A stretch of DNA of 35,783 nucleotides from Vreelandella lionensis (GTDB lineage Bacteria; Pseudomonadota; Gammaproteobacteria; Pseudomonadales; Halomonadaceae). Under the pieces are notes generated by a model, which made no database searches, had not been told where the DNA came from, and saw only the letters and a program-made list of their open reading frames with translations. Made by a program: the position numbers and the translations under genes. The stretch spans positions 1 through 35,783 of the forward strand of contig NZ_MWVI01000034.1 of the NCBI RefSeq assembly GCF_002087295.1. The letters are read 5' to 3'. Of the stretch, positions 35,092-35,783 are shown one piece after another; position 1 is the stretch's first letter; each line of letters starts with the position of its first letter.

Positions 35092-35783
35092 ATGTATCAG
35101 ACAGGTGGCACCATCTCTTCATTAATTGACCAGGTGAGGAATAATGAATTAATACTCCCAGCGATTCAGAGGGAGTTTGTATGGAGACCTGATCAGATCT
35201 GCAACCTGTTCGATAGTCTACTTCAGGGCTACCCGTTTGGCACATTCCTTTTTTGGCGCATACAGCCTGATAATCGTGGGAAGTATCAGTTTTACGATTT
35301 TGTGACGCATTATCATCAGCGAGACAATCCTCATTGCCCGCCGCTGAAAGATCTTCCTGCTCGCGAGTTAGTTGCCGTACTGGACGGTCAGCAGCGTATT
35401 ACAGCTCTGAATATTGGTCTACGAGGGTCTTACAGCCAAAAAATCCATGGCAAGTGGTGGACGAGTCCCGATGCGTTTCCTCTCAAGCGACTTTATATCA
35501 ACCTACTGGGACAGCCTGAGGACGAAACAGGTAGCCGCTATCAGTTCGAATTCTTAACAGACAAGCAAGCTGGTGACATATCTGAGAGGGATTACTGGTT
35601 CCGTGTTGGGCGGATTCTAGAAGAAGACAGAGACGATTTGCACGATGAACTGAATGATGGGTGGGAAGGTGATAGAGAGTCCCTCAAGTCCGCTAGAAGT
35701 GTCCTTAGACATCTGATCACCACGATATTAGATAAAGATAAAATTGCTTACTATGAACCTGAATCCGTGAAGCCGGCGCCGAC
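35092..35783 (+). CDS. DUF262 (GmrS/ParB-like) protein, 3' end outside window
   Basis: The frame is open from the ATG at 35092 to the window end (230 codons visible). GGAGA lies 5 bases upstream. The DUF262 hallmarks are LPAIQREFVWRPDQI (about residues 23-37), GYPFGTFLFW, and the ParB-like nucleotide-binding VLDGQQRITAL with Asp98-Gly-Gln-Gln-Arg102. Such domains occur in GmrSD/BrxU type IV restriction enzymes and in stand-alone DUF262 defence proteins; whether a C-terminal HNH nuclease (DUF1524) follows cannot be seen. It comes 90 bases after herA on the same strand and belongs to the block inserted after pglX. Confidence 0.85.
   Translation, partial: MYQTGGTISSLIDQVRNNELILPAIQREFVWRPDQICNLFDSLLQGYPFGTFLFWRIQPDNRGKYQFYDFVTHYHQRDNPHCPPLKDLPARELVAVLDGQQRITALNIGLRGSYSQKIHGKWWTSPDAFPLKRLYINLLGQPEDETGSRYQFEFLTDKQAGDISERDYWFRVGRILEEDRDDLHDELNDGWEGDRESLKSARSVLRHLITTILDKDKIAYYEPESVKPAP

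Larger units (their letters stand above)
17153..35783 (+). mobile_element. Tn7-like element at ffs carrying a BREX island (left part)
   Basis: The proposed left boundary is the TGTCG at 17153, 9 bases after ffs. It is followed by two TnsB-site-like repeats, then tnsA-tnsB-tnsC reading inward, the normal polarity at a Tn7-like end. Everything to the window end is on the plus strand and is defence cargo, consistent with one element. The right end and tniQ/tnsD are not visible, so the extent is a minimum estimate. The defence genes could alternatively be a separate island next to a degraded element, since their base composition differs from that of the tns genes. Confidence 0.5.

Noticed and set aside
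17153..35783. CRISPR array or Cas genes expected from ffs-site I-F3 transposons
   Set aside because: No regularly spaced repeats and no Cas-like protein in either half of the region.

Overview
The window looks like chromosomal DNA of a halophilic gammaproteobacterium, most likely Halomonas or another member of the Halomonadaceae. This is inferred from gene content, not from a database search. The evidence is a betIBA choline-to-glycine-betaine operon with a divergent choline-binding protein, a GlpSTPQUV-type glycerol ABC importer next to glpD, a long FadE acyl-CoA dehydrogenase, and moderately high GC in the housekeeping half.

Housekeeping half (about 570-17150). A small orphan protein gene with its own terminator comes first. 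Convergent to it is a minus-strand operon, glpS-glpT-glpP-glpQ-glpU-glpV-glpD, for glycerol uptake and glycerol-3-phosphate oxidation. Next, on the minus strand, are fadE with a PsrA-like palindrome upstream, then betA, betB and betI (listed by rising coordinate; transcription runs betI-betB-betA). A perfect 14-bp palindrome lies between betI and the divergent choline-binding gene choX. After choX come elongator tRNA-Met(CAU) and the 4.5S signal recognition particle RNA (ffs).

Mobile and defence half (about 17153 to the end). Just past the ffs 3' end the sequence changes to an AT-rich Tn7-like transposition module. It has two direct repeats that look like TnsB-binding sites, then tnsA (frameshifted), tnsB and tnsC, joined by ATGA overlaps. 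Next, all on the plus strand, is a GC-richer type I BREX phage-defence locus: an XRE regulator with palindromes in its promoter, brxA, brxB, brxC, a DUF1016/YhcG-type PD-(D/E)XK nuclease gene, and pglX with an AT-rich central specificity region. Instead of pglZ, pglX is followed by a SIR2-HerA pair and the start of a DUF262 (GmrS/ParB-like) gene cut by the window end; pglZ and brxL are not visible. The simplest reading is a Tn7-like element using the ffs site and carrying a compound BREX + SIR2-HerA + DUF262 island. The right end and any tniQ/tnsD gene are not in the window.

Caution: betI, tnsA and sir2 each carry a one-base frameshift, and the glpQ N-terminus looks shifted as well. Two of these fall in or beside short A-runs. 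Four such lesions in one window suggest consensus errors at least as much as genuine gene decay.
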